Part shown: piece after piece, positions 22,189 through 32,243 of the stretch | How the letters are laid out: every line of letters starts with the position of its first letter | Numbering within the stretch: the first letter of the stretch is position 1 | Assembly (NCBI RefSeq): GCF_024763615.1 | Contig: NC_077222.1 | Span: 111,881,417 to 111,945,416, forward strand | Source: Phlebotomus papatasi | Lineage: Eukaryota > Arthropoda > Insecta > Diptera > Psychodidae | Reading direction: 5' to 3' | DNA length: 64,000 bases | Program-made: the position numbers and the translations under genes | Notes under the pieces: model-generated | Database searches by the model: none | What the model was told of the DNA's origin: nothing | What the model saw: the letters and a program-made list of their open reading frames with translations, nothing else

Positions 22189-22865
22189 GATACACAAATC
22201 ATTTACAACTCATGCAAAAAGTATAAATTTTCACTAAAAATATTAACACACAGGCGTGTTCGCCGGTTCCATTTATGACAGCATATACTTCTATTTTCTT
22301 AGGTTATGTTTAAAGGCCTATTGGGGAATGCATCAAAATGCCGCCAAATTTACGGAAACCCTACAACAGTAAAGGGCGTTCAAAGGATGGGCGTTTTGCA
22401 ATCAGTGTGTGTTTTGTAATCTCAGAGAAAAATCTTTTTTTTTCTTCTGTATCTTCAAGAAAAACACTAGAAATATTTACGAAAAGTGTCCTAAAGTTTT
22501 TGGTCCAAGTCTTAGCCGGAAATTTCAGAAGAATTTTGTTGTGTAAAGAAAGGATAACCAGGTGAGTGCAGGAATATTTATTTTGCACCTTCTGTTCGCC
22601 ATATTGATGTCTCACCATCTCTCCCAAATATTTTCTTTCTTGAAAAAAATATCAAATATACAATTAAATTTCTAAAAATAAGCAAACGTGCTTCTTTAGA
22701 AAAACACGGAAATGATTATTGTCTAATTTGTCTCAATTTTCTAAATATTCATAGAGTATAAGTACGATGATTATACGAAATTCGTTCAGAAAAGTGAGCA
22801 AGTGTCGGGACATTGGGTAAAATCTTGGTAATATTTAGTGAAAAATTTTAGTACAGGAATAAAAG
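22189..22865. other. Divergent promoter region, ELYS / secreted gene A
   Basis: This is 677 bp between two head-to-head starts. The right part holds a TATA/initiator pair for gene A. A 75-codon plus-strand frame at 22338-22565 runs into a good splice donor (CCAG|GTGAGTGC at 22560/22561), but I could not find a matching downstream exon, so I do not call it a gene. No clear core promoter is visible for ELYS. Confidence 0.5.
22757..22790 (+). promoter_or_regulatory. TATA box and initiator of secreted gene A
   Basis: TATAAGTA starts at 22757. A TTCAGA initiator-like motif lies about 30 bases downstream, near 22786. The predicted leader is then about 80 bases before the ATG at 22866. The same TATA-plus-30 arrangement precedes the two neighbouring genes. 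Confidence 0.5.
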
Positions 22866-23853
22866 ATGAAGTTCCTGGTCTTGATATTAATTGTGTCCAG
22901 TAGTGTCAGAGGATTTGATGAAGCAATATACGACGTATGGGATCCTTTTGCAATGTAAGACCTTTGGGTACCAAACATCTGGTCAACAGTAAATAATAAA
23001 ATATTTACTTATTTTTTTCAGTGAATTTGAACCCAATTTTTTCGATGATGCTATCCGGTTAAAAAGAGATCCTTACAAAGTCTATATTACTATTGAGAAC
23101 GAAAAGAAAAATGTAAACTCACCGAGTATTGAAGAAGGAATGAAAATGGAAGGAAATATTAATCCACCGTCCCAAATTACAATCGTTAAATCATGCAGAT
23201 GTAAAACAAGAAAACCTACCACAAATCCTGAAACTCCTAAAGAGGCAGTTCCTAAGCTTCCTCAAGAGAAGGTTCCCGAAACTCCTAAAATGGAGGTTCC
23301 TAAATATCCATCGCCTGAACAAGAAATCTGGAAACCAATGGGGGATCTTCATGAAGATGCTGGTTATCAAACCAAACATCCTGAAATTTATCAACCTATT
23401 CATGGGCGAATAAATACTGATAAGCATCTGGAATTTTCTCAGCCTGAAAAAGATATTTGGGCCCTGAACTCTGAAGAACTGGAAAGCGGTGCCTATGCCA
23501 AGCCATCTGCAATTCCAGATTATCATACATCAGTAGGAATGTTGGATCCAAGTCAATTTATTGAGCCAAGCTATCAGAGAAAGACTGCAGGACACGATTA
23601 TTATCAACATTATCAAGCACCACAACATGAAGGACTTCCCACAAATCCCTTCTCTTTCATCACAGGTGATCTTACACAGCAAGATTTAAGAGAGATGGAA
23701 ATAATTGATAGAATTAAAGAAAATCATGATCTTAATCACAGCGGATCGGATTATGATCACAAGAGACGGATAAAAGAAGCAGTTTTAGATTACATTAAAT
23801 CAAAGTATTATACATTAGGTAATAAAAAACATGTAATTGCTCATTCACCGTAA
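22866..23853 (+). CDS. Secreted protein A of a three-gene cluster, unknown family
   Basis: Two exons, 22866-22954 and 23022-23853, joined in phase 2, give 306 residues. A hydrophobic signal peptide (MKFLVLILIVSSSVRG) is followed by an acidic stretch and a furin-type site RLKR at residues 42-45. Beyond that are a CRC motif at residues 88-90, a Pro/Lys-rich linker of short KVPE/EVPK-type repeats, then Tyr/His/Glu-rich sequence. It ends in a charged helical segment (RRIKEAVLDYIKSKY) resembling VRLRGTVNEYIKRNW near the end of gene B. I do not recognise the family. Gene structure, the processing site and the Cys-x-Cys motif are shared with the next two genes, so it is most likely a diverged tandem paralogue. 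Secretion and cleavage are inferred from motifs. A polyadenylation hexamer lies at 23910-23915. Confidence 0.82.
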
Positions 23854-23909
23854 ATACAATTGAATTGACTATATTGATTAAAAAATATTCTGACTGTCAG
23901 AGATATAGA

Positions 23910-23915
23910 AATAAA
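23910..23915 (+). terminator. Polyadenylation signal of secreted gene A
   Basis: AATAAA located 57 bases after the gene A stop codon, in AT-rich DNA. Confidence 0.45.
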
Positions 23916-24145
23916 ATGTTGTTTAATGTAGAAAAATATAAATATTTCATTGAAAAGAACAAAGTCACAGAGGCAAACAAAAAACTGGTGCTATGTAGGC
24001 CTTGGTTCTTTTATTTGGATAAACAGCAAAATGTTGGAAATGTTATGAAGAGATTTTGGTAAAAATTGCAGTGAAAGTGCAAAGATGTTGTTAAATGCAT
24101 CAAATTAAAACAAAATGAGAATGTCTTGAGTTAGCTTTTTGTCAT

Positions 24146-24177
24146 TATAAATGCGAGCTTAGAAAGTTCTTTGCAGT
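24146..24177 (+). promoter_or_regulatory. TATA box and initiator of secreted gene B
   Basis: TATAAATG starts at 24146. A GCAGTT initiator-like motif lies 27-29 bases downstream. The ATG at 24213 would then sit about 38 bases into the transcript, a short leader typical of strongly expressed tissue-specific insect genes. Confidence 0.5.
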
Positions 24178-24212
24178 TATTTCTTTGTGGATTCGTTCAC
24201 ATAGTGGTGAAA

Positions 24213-27200
24213 ATGAAAGAAGTGCTATATTTGTTGATTATTCTCGTGACAATCAATGCTAATCTAGCAAATAGTGATGTTACTCGTGATTCTGACAGGT
24301 GAGTCAGTGATTTCTGTGAAGTGCCAAAAAGTGGATTACTTAACTGACATCCATATTTTAGGACTAAACTCGACACTGCTGCGGATATTTTAGGCAAAAA
24401 TGATTTAGTGGAATTGGCAAGAAAAAAGAGAGTTCCACTTTCTGTTTTATTCACAATTATCGATGGAAAAAGCAATTGTGATAGTGGACCTTATGATGAA
24501 GAAAGAAAGGATAGATTGAGTTATTTAGTGAAACAAGTACAAACAGATGTCGCTGGTATGCATAAAGATGCTTGCAAATGTACAGATTGTGCTACGCGCC
24601 ATGATTTGGAGGATCTACTAAAAAAATTCAACTTTTTGCCCAGTTATGTTAAGACAGAGCATCAAGATGAAAAGCTTTCACATTTGTCCCATCCCAAGAA
24701 GGATCATCTTTCACATAAACCTACTTTAATTGCTAGTGCTCCAGCCCATTACGTTGAGCATGACCATCAACCTGTTGTAGAGAAATCTCAACACGCACAA
24801 AGCTTTCCTTTTCCAATTAAACATCACAGTTCCCAAAAACCAGCCGTTACTGCCAGTTCTCCAGCTCATTACGCACACGAAGTGGTAGTTAAACCAGAAC
24901 ACGATAAATTCTCAGAGAAAGAATATGAAAAACCCGCTGATCATCAGATTAAAGTTGTCAAACCGCATGAATCATCCACATCTCCTGCTCAACAACATCA
25001 TGGAATTCCTATGAAAGAATATTCCTCACAACCACATCAAACTGAACCTAAACCATTCGTCCCTTCAACTCACCATGTCCAGAAACCTGTTGTCATAGCA
25101 AGTGCACCCGTTGAACATCACGAAAAACCAGCTCAATTCCCAGAAAAGGAGTACGAAAAACCCGCTGATCATCAGGCTCCAGTTTTCAAGCCACATGAAT
25201 CATCTCCACCACCTGCACAACATCATGGAGTTCCCGTGAAAGAATATTCCTCACAACCACATCAACCTGAACCTAAATCATTCGTTCCTTCAACTCATCA
25301 TGTTCAGAAACCTGTTGTCATAGCAAGTGTACCCGTGGAACATCATGAAAAACCAGCTCAATTCCCAGAAAAAGAGTATGAAAAACCCGCTGATCATCAG
25401 GCTCCAGTTTTCAAGCCACATGAATCATCTCCACCACCTGCACAACATCATGGAGTTCCCGTGAAAGAATATTCCTCACAACCACATCAACCTGAACCTA
25501 AATCATTCGTTCCTTCAACTCATCATGTTCAGAAACCTGTTGTCATAGCAAGTGCACCCGTTGAACATCACGAAAAACCAGCTCAATTCCCAGAAAAGGA
25601 GTACGAAAAACCCGCTGATCATCAGGCTCCAGTTTTCAAGCCACATGAATCATCTCCACCACCTGCACAACATCATGGAGTTCCCGTGAAAGAATATTCC
25701 TCACAACCACATCAACCTGAACCTAAATCATTCGTTCCTTCAACTCATCATGTTCAGAAACCTGTTGTCATAGCAAGTGTACCCGTGGAACATCATGAAA
25801 AACCAGCTCAATTCCCAGAAAAAGAGTATGAAAAACCCGCTGATCATCAGGCTCCAGTTTTCAAGCCACATGAATCATCTCCACCACCTGCACAACATCA
25901 TGGAGTTCCCATGAAAGAATATTCCTCACAACCACATCAACCTGAACCTAAATCATTCGTTCCTTCAACTCATCATGTTCAGAAACCTGTTGTCATAGCA
26001 AGTGCACCCGTTGAACATCACGAAAAACCAGCTCAATTCCCAGAAAAGGAGTACGAAAAACCCGCTGATCATCAGGCTCCAGTTTTCAAGCCACATGAAT
26101 CATCTCCACCACCTGCACAACATCATGGAGTTCCCGTGAAAGAATATTCCTCACAACCACATCAACCTGAACCTAAATCATTCGTTCCTTCAACTCATCA
26201 TGTTCAGAAACCTGTTGTCATAGCAAGTGTACCCGTTGAACATCACGAAAAACCAGCTCAATTCCCAGAAAAGGAGTACGAAAAACCCGCTGATCATCAG
26301 GCTCCAGTTTTCAAGCCACATGAATCATCTCCACCACCTGCACAACATCATGGAGTTCCCGTGAAAGAATATTCCTCACAACCACATCAACCTGAGCCTA
26401 AATCATTCGTTCCTTCAACTCATCATGTTCAGAAACCTGTTGTCATAGCAAGTGTACCCGTTGAACATCACGAAAAACCAGCTCAATTCCCAGAAAAGGA
26501 GTACGAAAAACCCGCTGATCATCAGGCTCCAGTTTTCAAGCCACATGAATCATCTCCACCACCTGCTAAACAACATCATGGAGTTCCCATGAAAGAATAT
26601 TCCTCACAACCACATCAACCTGAACCTAAATCATTCGTTCCTTCAACTCATCATGTTCAGAAACCTGTTGTCATAGCAAGTGTACCCGTTGAACATCACG
26701 AAAAACCAGCTCAATTCCCAGAAAAGGAGTACGAAAAACCCGCTGATCATCAGGCTCCAGTTTTCAAGCCACATGAATCATCTCCACCACCTGCTAAACA
26801 ACATCATGGAGTTCCCATGAAAGAATATTCCTCACAACCACATCAACCTGAACCTAAATCATTCGTTCCTTCAACTCATCATGTTCAGAAACCTGTTGTC
26901 ATAGCAAGTGTACCCGTTGAACATCACGAAAAACCAGCTCAATTCCCAGAAAAGGAATACGAAAAACCCGCTGATCATCAGGCTCCAGTTTTCAAGCCAC
27001 ATGAATCATCTCCACCACCTGCTAAACAACATCATGGAGTTCCCATGAAAGAATATTCCTCACAACCACATCAATCTGAACCTAAATCATTCGTTCCTCC
27101 AACTCATCATGTTCAGAAACCTGTTGTCATAGCAAGTGTACCCGTTGAAAATCACGAAAAACCAGCTCAATTCCCAGAAAAGGAGTACGAAAAACCCGCT

Positions 27201-30200
27201 GATCATCAGGCTCCAGTTTTCAAGCCACATGAAACATCTCAACCACCTGCACAGCATCATGGAGTTCCCGTGAAAGAATATTCCTCAAAACCACATCAAC
27301 CTGAACCTAAATCATTCGTTCCTTCAACTCATCATGTTCAGAAACCTGTTGTCATAGCAAGTGTACCCGTTGAACATCACGAAAAACCAGCTCAATTCCC
27401 AGAAAAGGAGTACGAAAAACCCGCTGATCATCAGGCTCCAGTTTTCAAGCCACATGAAACATCTCAACCACCTGCACAGCATCATGGAGTTCCCGTGAAA
27501 GAATATTCCTCAAAACCACATCAACCTGAACCTAAATCATTCGTTCCTTCAACTCATCATGTTCAGAAACCTGTTGTCATAGCAAGTGTACCCGTTGAAC
27601 ATCACGAAAAACCAGCTCAATTCCCAGAAAAGGAGTACGAAAAACCCGCTGATCATCAGGCTCCAGTTTTCAAGCCACATGAAACATCTCAACCACCTGC
27701 ACAGCATCATGGAGTTCCCATGAAAGAATATTCCTCACAACCACATCAATCTGAACCTAAATCATTCGTTCCTCCAACTCATCATGTTCAGAAACCTGTT
27801 GTCATAGCAAGTGTACCCGTTGAACATCACGAAAAACCAGCTCAATTCCCAGAAAAGGAGTACGAAAAACCCGCTGATCATCAGGCTCCAGTTTTCAAGC
27901 CACATGAAACATCTCAACCACCTGCACAGCATCATGGAGTTCCCGTGAAAGAATATTCCTCAAAACCACATCAACCTGAACCTAAATCATTCGTTCCTTC
28001 AACTCATCATGTTCAGAAACCTGTTGTCATAGCAAGTGTACCCGTTGAACATCACGAAAAACCAGCTCAATTCCCAGAAAAGGAGTACGAAAAACCCGCT
28101 GATCATCAGGCTCCAGTTTTCAAGCCACATGAAACATCTCAACCACCTGCACAGCATCATGGAGTTCCCGTGAAAGAATATTCCTCAAAACCACATCAAC
28201 CTGAACCTAAATCATTCGTTCCTCCAACTCATCATGTTCAGAAACCTGTTGTCATAGCAAGTGTACCCGTTGAACATCACGAAAAACCAGCTCAATTCCC
28301 AGAAAAGGAGTACGAAAAACCCGCTGATCATCAGGCTCCAGTTTTCAAGCCACATGAATCATCTCCACCACCTGCACAACATCATGGAGTTCCCATGAAA
28401 GAATATTCCTCACAACCACATCAACCTGAACCTAAATCATTCGTTCCTTCAACTCATCATGTTCAGAAACCTGTTGTCATAGCAAGTGTACCCGTTGAAC
28501 ATCACGAAAAACCAGCTCAATTCCCAGAAAAGGAATACGAAAAACCCGCTGATCATCGGGCTCCAGTTTTCAAGCCACATGAATCATCTCCACCACCTGC
28601 TCAACAACATCATGGAGTTCCCATGAAAGAATATTCCTCACAACCACATCAACCTGAACCTAAATCATTCGTTCCTTCAACTCATAATGTTCAGAAACCT
28701 GTTGTCATAGCAAGTGTACCCGTTGAACATCACGAAAAACCAGCTCAATTCCCAGAAAAGGAGTACGAAAAACCCGCTGATCATCAGGCTCCAGTTTTCA
28801 AGCCACATGAATCATCTCCACCACCTGCTAAACAACATCATGGAGTTCCCATGAAAGAATATTCCTCACAACCACATCAACCTGAACCTAAACCACTCGT
28901 TCCTTCAACTCATCATGTTCAGAAACCTGTTGTCATAGCAAGTGTACCCGTTGAACATCACGAAAAACCAGCTCAATTCCCAGAAAAGGAATACGAAAAA
29001 CCCGCTGATCATCAGGCTCCAGTTTTCAAGCCACATGAATCATCTCCACCACCTGCTAAACAACATCATGGAGTTCCCATGAAAGAATATTCCTCACAAC
29101 CACATCAACCTGAACCTAAATCATTCGTTCCTTCAACTCATCATGTTCAGAAACCTGTTGTCATAGCAAGTGTACCCGTGGAACATCATGAAAAACCAGC
29201 TCAATTCCCAGAAAAAGAGTATGAAAAACCCGCTGATCATCAGGCTCCAGTTTTCAAGCCACATGAATCATCTCCACCACCTGCACAACATCATGGAGTT
29301 CCCGTGAAAGAATATTCCTCACAACCACATCAACCTGAACCTAAATCATTCGTTCCTCCAACTCATCATGTTCAGAAACCTGTTGTCATAGCAAGTGTAC
29401 CCGTTGAACATCACGAAAAACCAGCTCAATTCCCAGAAAAGGAATACGAAAAACCCGCTGATCATCAGGCTCCAGTTTTCAAGCCACATGAATCGTCTCA
29501 ACCACCTGCACAACATCATGGAGTTCCCATGAAAGAATATTCCTCACAACCACATCAACCTGAACCTAAATCATTCGTTCCTTCAACTCATCATGTTCAG
29601 AAACCTGTTGTCATAGCAAGTGTACCCGTTGAACATCACGAAAAACCAGCTCAATTCCCAGAAAAGGAGTACGAAAAACCCGCTGATCATCAGGCTCCAG
29701 TTTTCAAGCCACATGAATCATCTCCACCACCTGCTAAACAACATCATGGAGTTCCCATGAAAGAATATTCCTCACAACCACATCAACCTGAACCTAAATC
29801 ATTCGTTCCTTCAACTCATCATGTTCAGAAACCTGTTGTCATAGCAAGTGTACCCGTTGAACATCACGAAAAACCAGCTCAATTCCCAGAAAAGGAATAC
29901 GAAAAACCCGCTGATCATCAGGCTCCAGTTTCCAAGCCACATGAATCATCTCCACCACCTGCTCAACATCATGGAGTTCCCGTGAAAGAATATTCCTCAC
30001 AACCACATCAACCTGAACCTAAATCATTCGTTCCTCCAACTCATCATGTTCAGAAACCTGTTGTCATAGCAAGTGTACCCGTTGAACATCACGAAAAACC
30101 AGCTCAATTCCCAGAAAAGGAGTACGAAAAACCCGCTGATCATCAGGTCCCAGTTTTCAAGCCATATGAATCATCTCCACCACCACCGCCGTATAGACCA

Positions 30201-30560
30201 GAAAAGTCTTTTCCAGCTCAAAATATTCCGGTGCATTCAGTACATCCTGATTACAATGCTCCTGATTATAGTCCCATGGTTCATTTGGAAGATAAACCTA
30301 CAACATATGTAAAGCCGATAAATGTTCCTATTTTACCGTACTATCCAGAAGATATCTCATATACTGAACACATGCCCGTAACGCATAAAGATGATATAGA
30401 TTACCGGATTTACAAGAAATATCCAGGTTATATACCTGAAGAAACGGAGTTTGATAGAAACGTTAGGCTTCGTGGTACTGTAAATGAATACATAAAGAGG
30501 AATTGGAACGTCTTTGAAAATACAGATGAAGATGAAAAAGTAGATTATACTGAAGGTTAG
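24213..30560 (+). CDS. Giant secreted His/Pro-rich repeat protein B, unknown family
   Basis: Exons 24213-24298 and 24362-30560, phase-2 intron of 63 bp, about 2,094 residues. Residues 1-21 form a signal peptide (MKEVLYLLIILVTINANLA). A furin-type RKKR lies at 49-52. A small Cys module follows: C68, then CKCTDC at 100-105, then a helical DLEDLLKKF. One diverged repeat precedes residues ~266-1960, which hold 23 near-identical 75-76 residue repeats built from HHVQKPVVIAS, EKPAQFPEKEYEKPADHQ, FKPHESSPPPA and HHGVPxKEYSSQPHQ. The repeats lack Cys and are rich in His, Pro, Glu, Lys and Tyr, so probably disordered. A unique 130-residue Pro/Tyr-rich tail ends EKVDYTEG. A donor overlapping the stop (30556) and an acceptor at 30633 could instead give the ending EGRPQH at 30650. 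Function unknown; an extracellular structural, adhesive or metal-binding material is inference. Confidence 0.88.
25074..30160 (+). repeat. Coding tandem array, 23 units of 225 or 228 bp
   Basis: The word caattcccagaaaa recurs 23 times from about 25134 to 30111. Spacing is 225 bp, or 228 bp where an extra codon gives AKQHH or AQQHH instead of AQHH. All length changes are multiples of three, so the frame stays open throughout. Units differ by only a few substitutions. Units 1-6 alternate ASAP/ASVP, which shows a 450-bp dimer as the unit of amplification. Units 10-14 share the ETSQPP variant, marking a second amplified block. Confidence 0.95.
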
Positions 30561-30783
30561 TAGGTATATATTTGAGTATAATTCATTTTAATTCACTCTA
30601 ATTGATATCTTTATAATTAATTATTTGTTTCAGGAAGACCACAACACTGAAAAGTTTTTTCAAGACGATGACTGTATCTTCATTCACATAATCAATAGAT
30701 TTTAATATATTTGGGATTTCTTATATTTTTGTCGAGAAGCAGTCATATAAAATAGGAAAATGATTTAAATAACATATATATTT

Positions 30784-30850
30784 AATAAATAATTTTAATG
30801 AAAATACAGTTATTGCATGAATGAGGCAGTGTCTTGTTTTGGTAAATAAA
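30784..30850 (+). terminator. Polyadenylation signals of repeat gene B
   Basis: Two AATAAA hexamers, at 30784-30789 and 30845-30850, lie 130-290 bases after the possible stop codons and just before the promoter of gene C. Confidence 0.45.
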
Positions 30851-30906
30851 ACCTATATTCCATAAAAATATATTTCTTCATCAGCATGTTGCTTATTCAC
30901 AATTTA

Positions 30907-30942
30907 TATAAAATGAAAATTCTCTTCTGGCAATTTAGTCAT
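30907..30942 (+). promoter_or_regulatory. TATA box and initiator of secreted gene C
   Basis: TATAAA starts at 30907 and a TCATT initiator-like motif begins about 31 bases downstream. The arrangement matches genes A and B. The predicted leader to the ATG at 31010 is about 70 bases. Confidence 0.45.
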
Positions 30943-31009
30943 TTCATGCAAATTCTTTATTTAAACTGGTCAAGTTCTCGACTCGCGTGTGTAAAGTGAA
31001 ATTTTGGAG

Positions 31010-31937
31010 ATGTTGAAAGTGAATTTTAGGATTCTATTTTTTCTCTGTGTAGCTGCAGTTGGGATTAATTTGGTGGAATCTTATCAAGCTGTCCACAAGA
31101 AGAATAATCATCTTCAGACTACGGCTGAGTAAGTGTGTTGTCTTTATGGGTGTTGTTTGTGCTCGTGTCACTTTAAAGCTTACGTGTGATTACAGTATGT
31201 ACTACCTTAAGTACGAATCATTGGATCCTTTGAATATGTACGCGGAGAACAAGGATCACATTAGGAAAAAAAGAATGCACAAAAGTTACAAAACTTTCCA
31301 TTTAAAAGATGGTGATAGTCAAACACTCCATGATATTCAGAATTCCGCAGATTTTGATCCTCAGAATCGTGGATGTGGCAATGCAGAAAACGTAAAATTT
31401 AAACTTACAAAAGATCAGGATGATATGTGTGTCTGTTCTTGCTGTATCAATTCGGAGAAAGCAAAGTTACTGCGGGAGATTATTACTCTTCTAACTGATA
31501 TTGTAAACTACAAGGAGGGGAACCACCATGCAACAACCATTTTCCATTCTACCAGTAAGAACAAATTTCATAATGATGATTTCAGCAAAGAATTCTATGA
31601 CAGGGAGATCTTCGAGGATGACGAGATGCAGGAGAAACGGGTAGATGATATTTTCCGTAACGTTCCAGTTCCACATCCAACTAAAAATGCTGAATACGAA
31701 GAGCAATTTACCAAGACTTTCCGTCAAGACTACATTCAAAATCCATTTGTGCCAAATTCGAAGATTACACTTCAGCCAACAATAATTCCTAAGGAGGAGG
31801 AAGAAGTTCCTAAAACGGATATTTCTTGGTTACCTATAAAGCAACATATAGCAGATCCTAGTACACAGCAGGACCATAAAAAGTCTAAATTATTCAGTTT
31901 GAGACCGTTTTTCTTTCGAAAAAATGAATACAATTGA
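31010..31937 (+). CDS. Secreted protein C of the three-gene cluster, unknown family
   Basis: Two exons, 31010-31128 and 31196-31937, phase-2 intron of 67 bp, 286 residues. The hydrophobic N-terminus (NFRILFFLCVAAVGINLV) is a signal peptide. A furin-type RKKR lies at residues 63-66, directly comparable to RKKR in B and RLKR in A. Next come C100 and a cluster CVCSCC at 118-123, followed by a predicted helix (KAKLLREIITLLTDI). This Cys-cluster-then-helix order is the same as CKCTDC plus helix in B. The remaining ~150 residues are acidic and Pro-rich with no repeats. I do not recognise the family. A paralogue of A and B that never acquired, or has lost, the repeat domain is the best reading. It converges with the membrane-protein gene ending at 32244. 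Confidence 0.8.
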
Positions 31938-32243
31938 TTAATACTAATTTCAAATAATAAATTACCTACAATACAGTGAAAAGTAATGTTCAGTGTTTTG
32001 CTTCCTGTTTTGCTATTTTCCACTTCTTTTAGGAGCTAAATGTCTCATAAACTTCCTATTTGTTCTTTTTATGTTTTTGCTTTTAAAGAAAATCTATACA
32101 AAAAAAACACATTTATACACACATTTTTGTACACATTGAAAAGGCGCGCGAATAAAAAGGTCCTATTTTTCTTGAGAAAATTCACTGAATGCGTTTTACT
32201 TTTTTCTCTGGCTGAATCTTTCGATGTCTGAGGAATCTAATTC

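Noticed and set aside
22338..22565. 75-codon frame ending at a strong splice donor
   Set aside because: No matching downstream exon or recognisable motif was found, and gene A has its own promoter downstream.
30073..30312. 79-codon frame in another phase at the end of the repeat gene
   Set aside because: It overlaps the last repeat and tail of gene B in a different frame; the main frame has the repeat periodicity and conserved codons.
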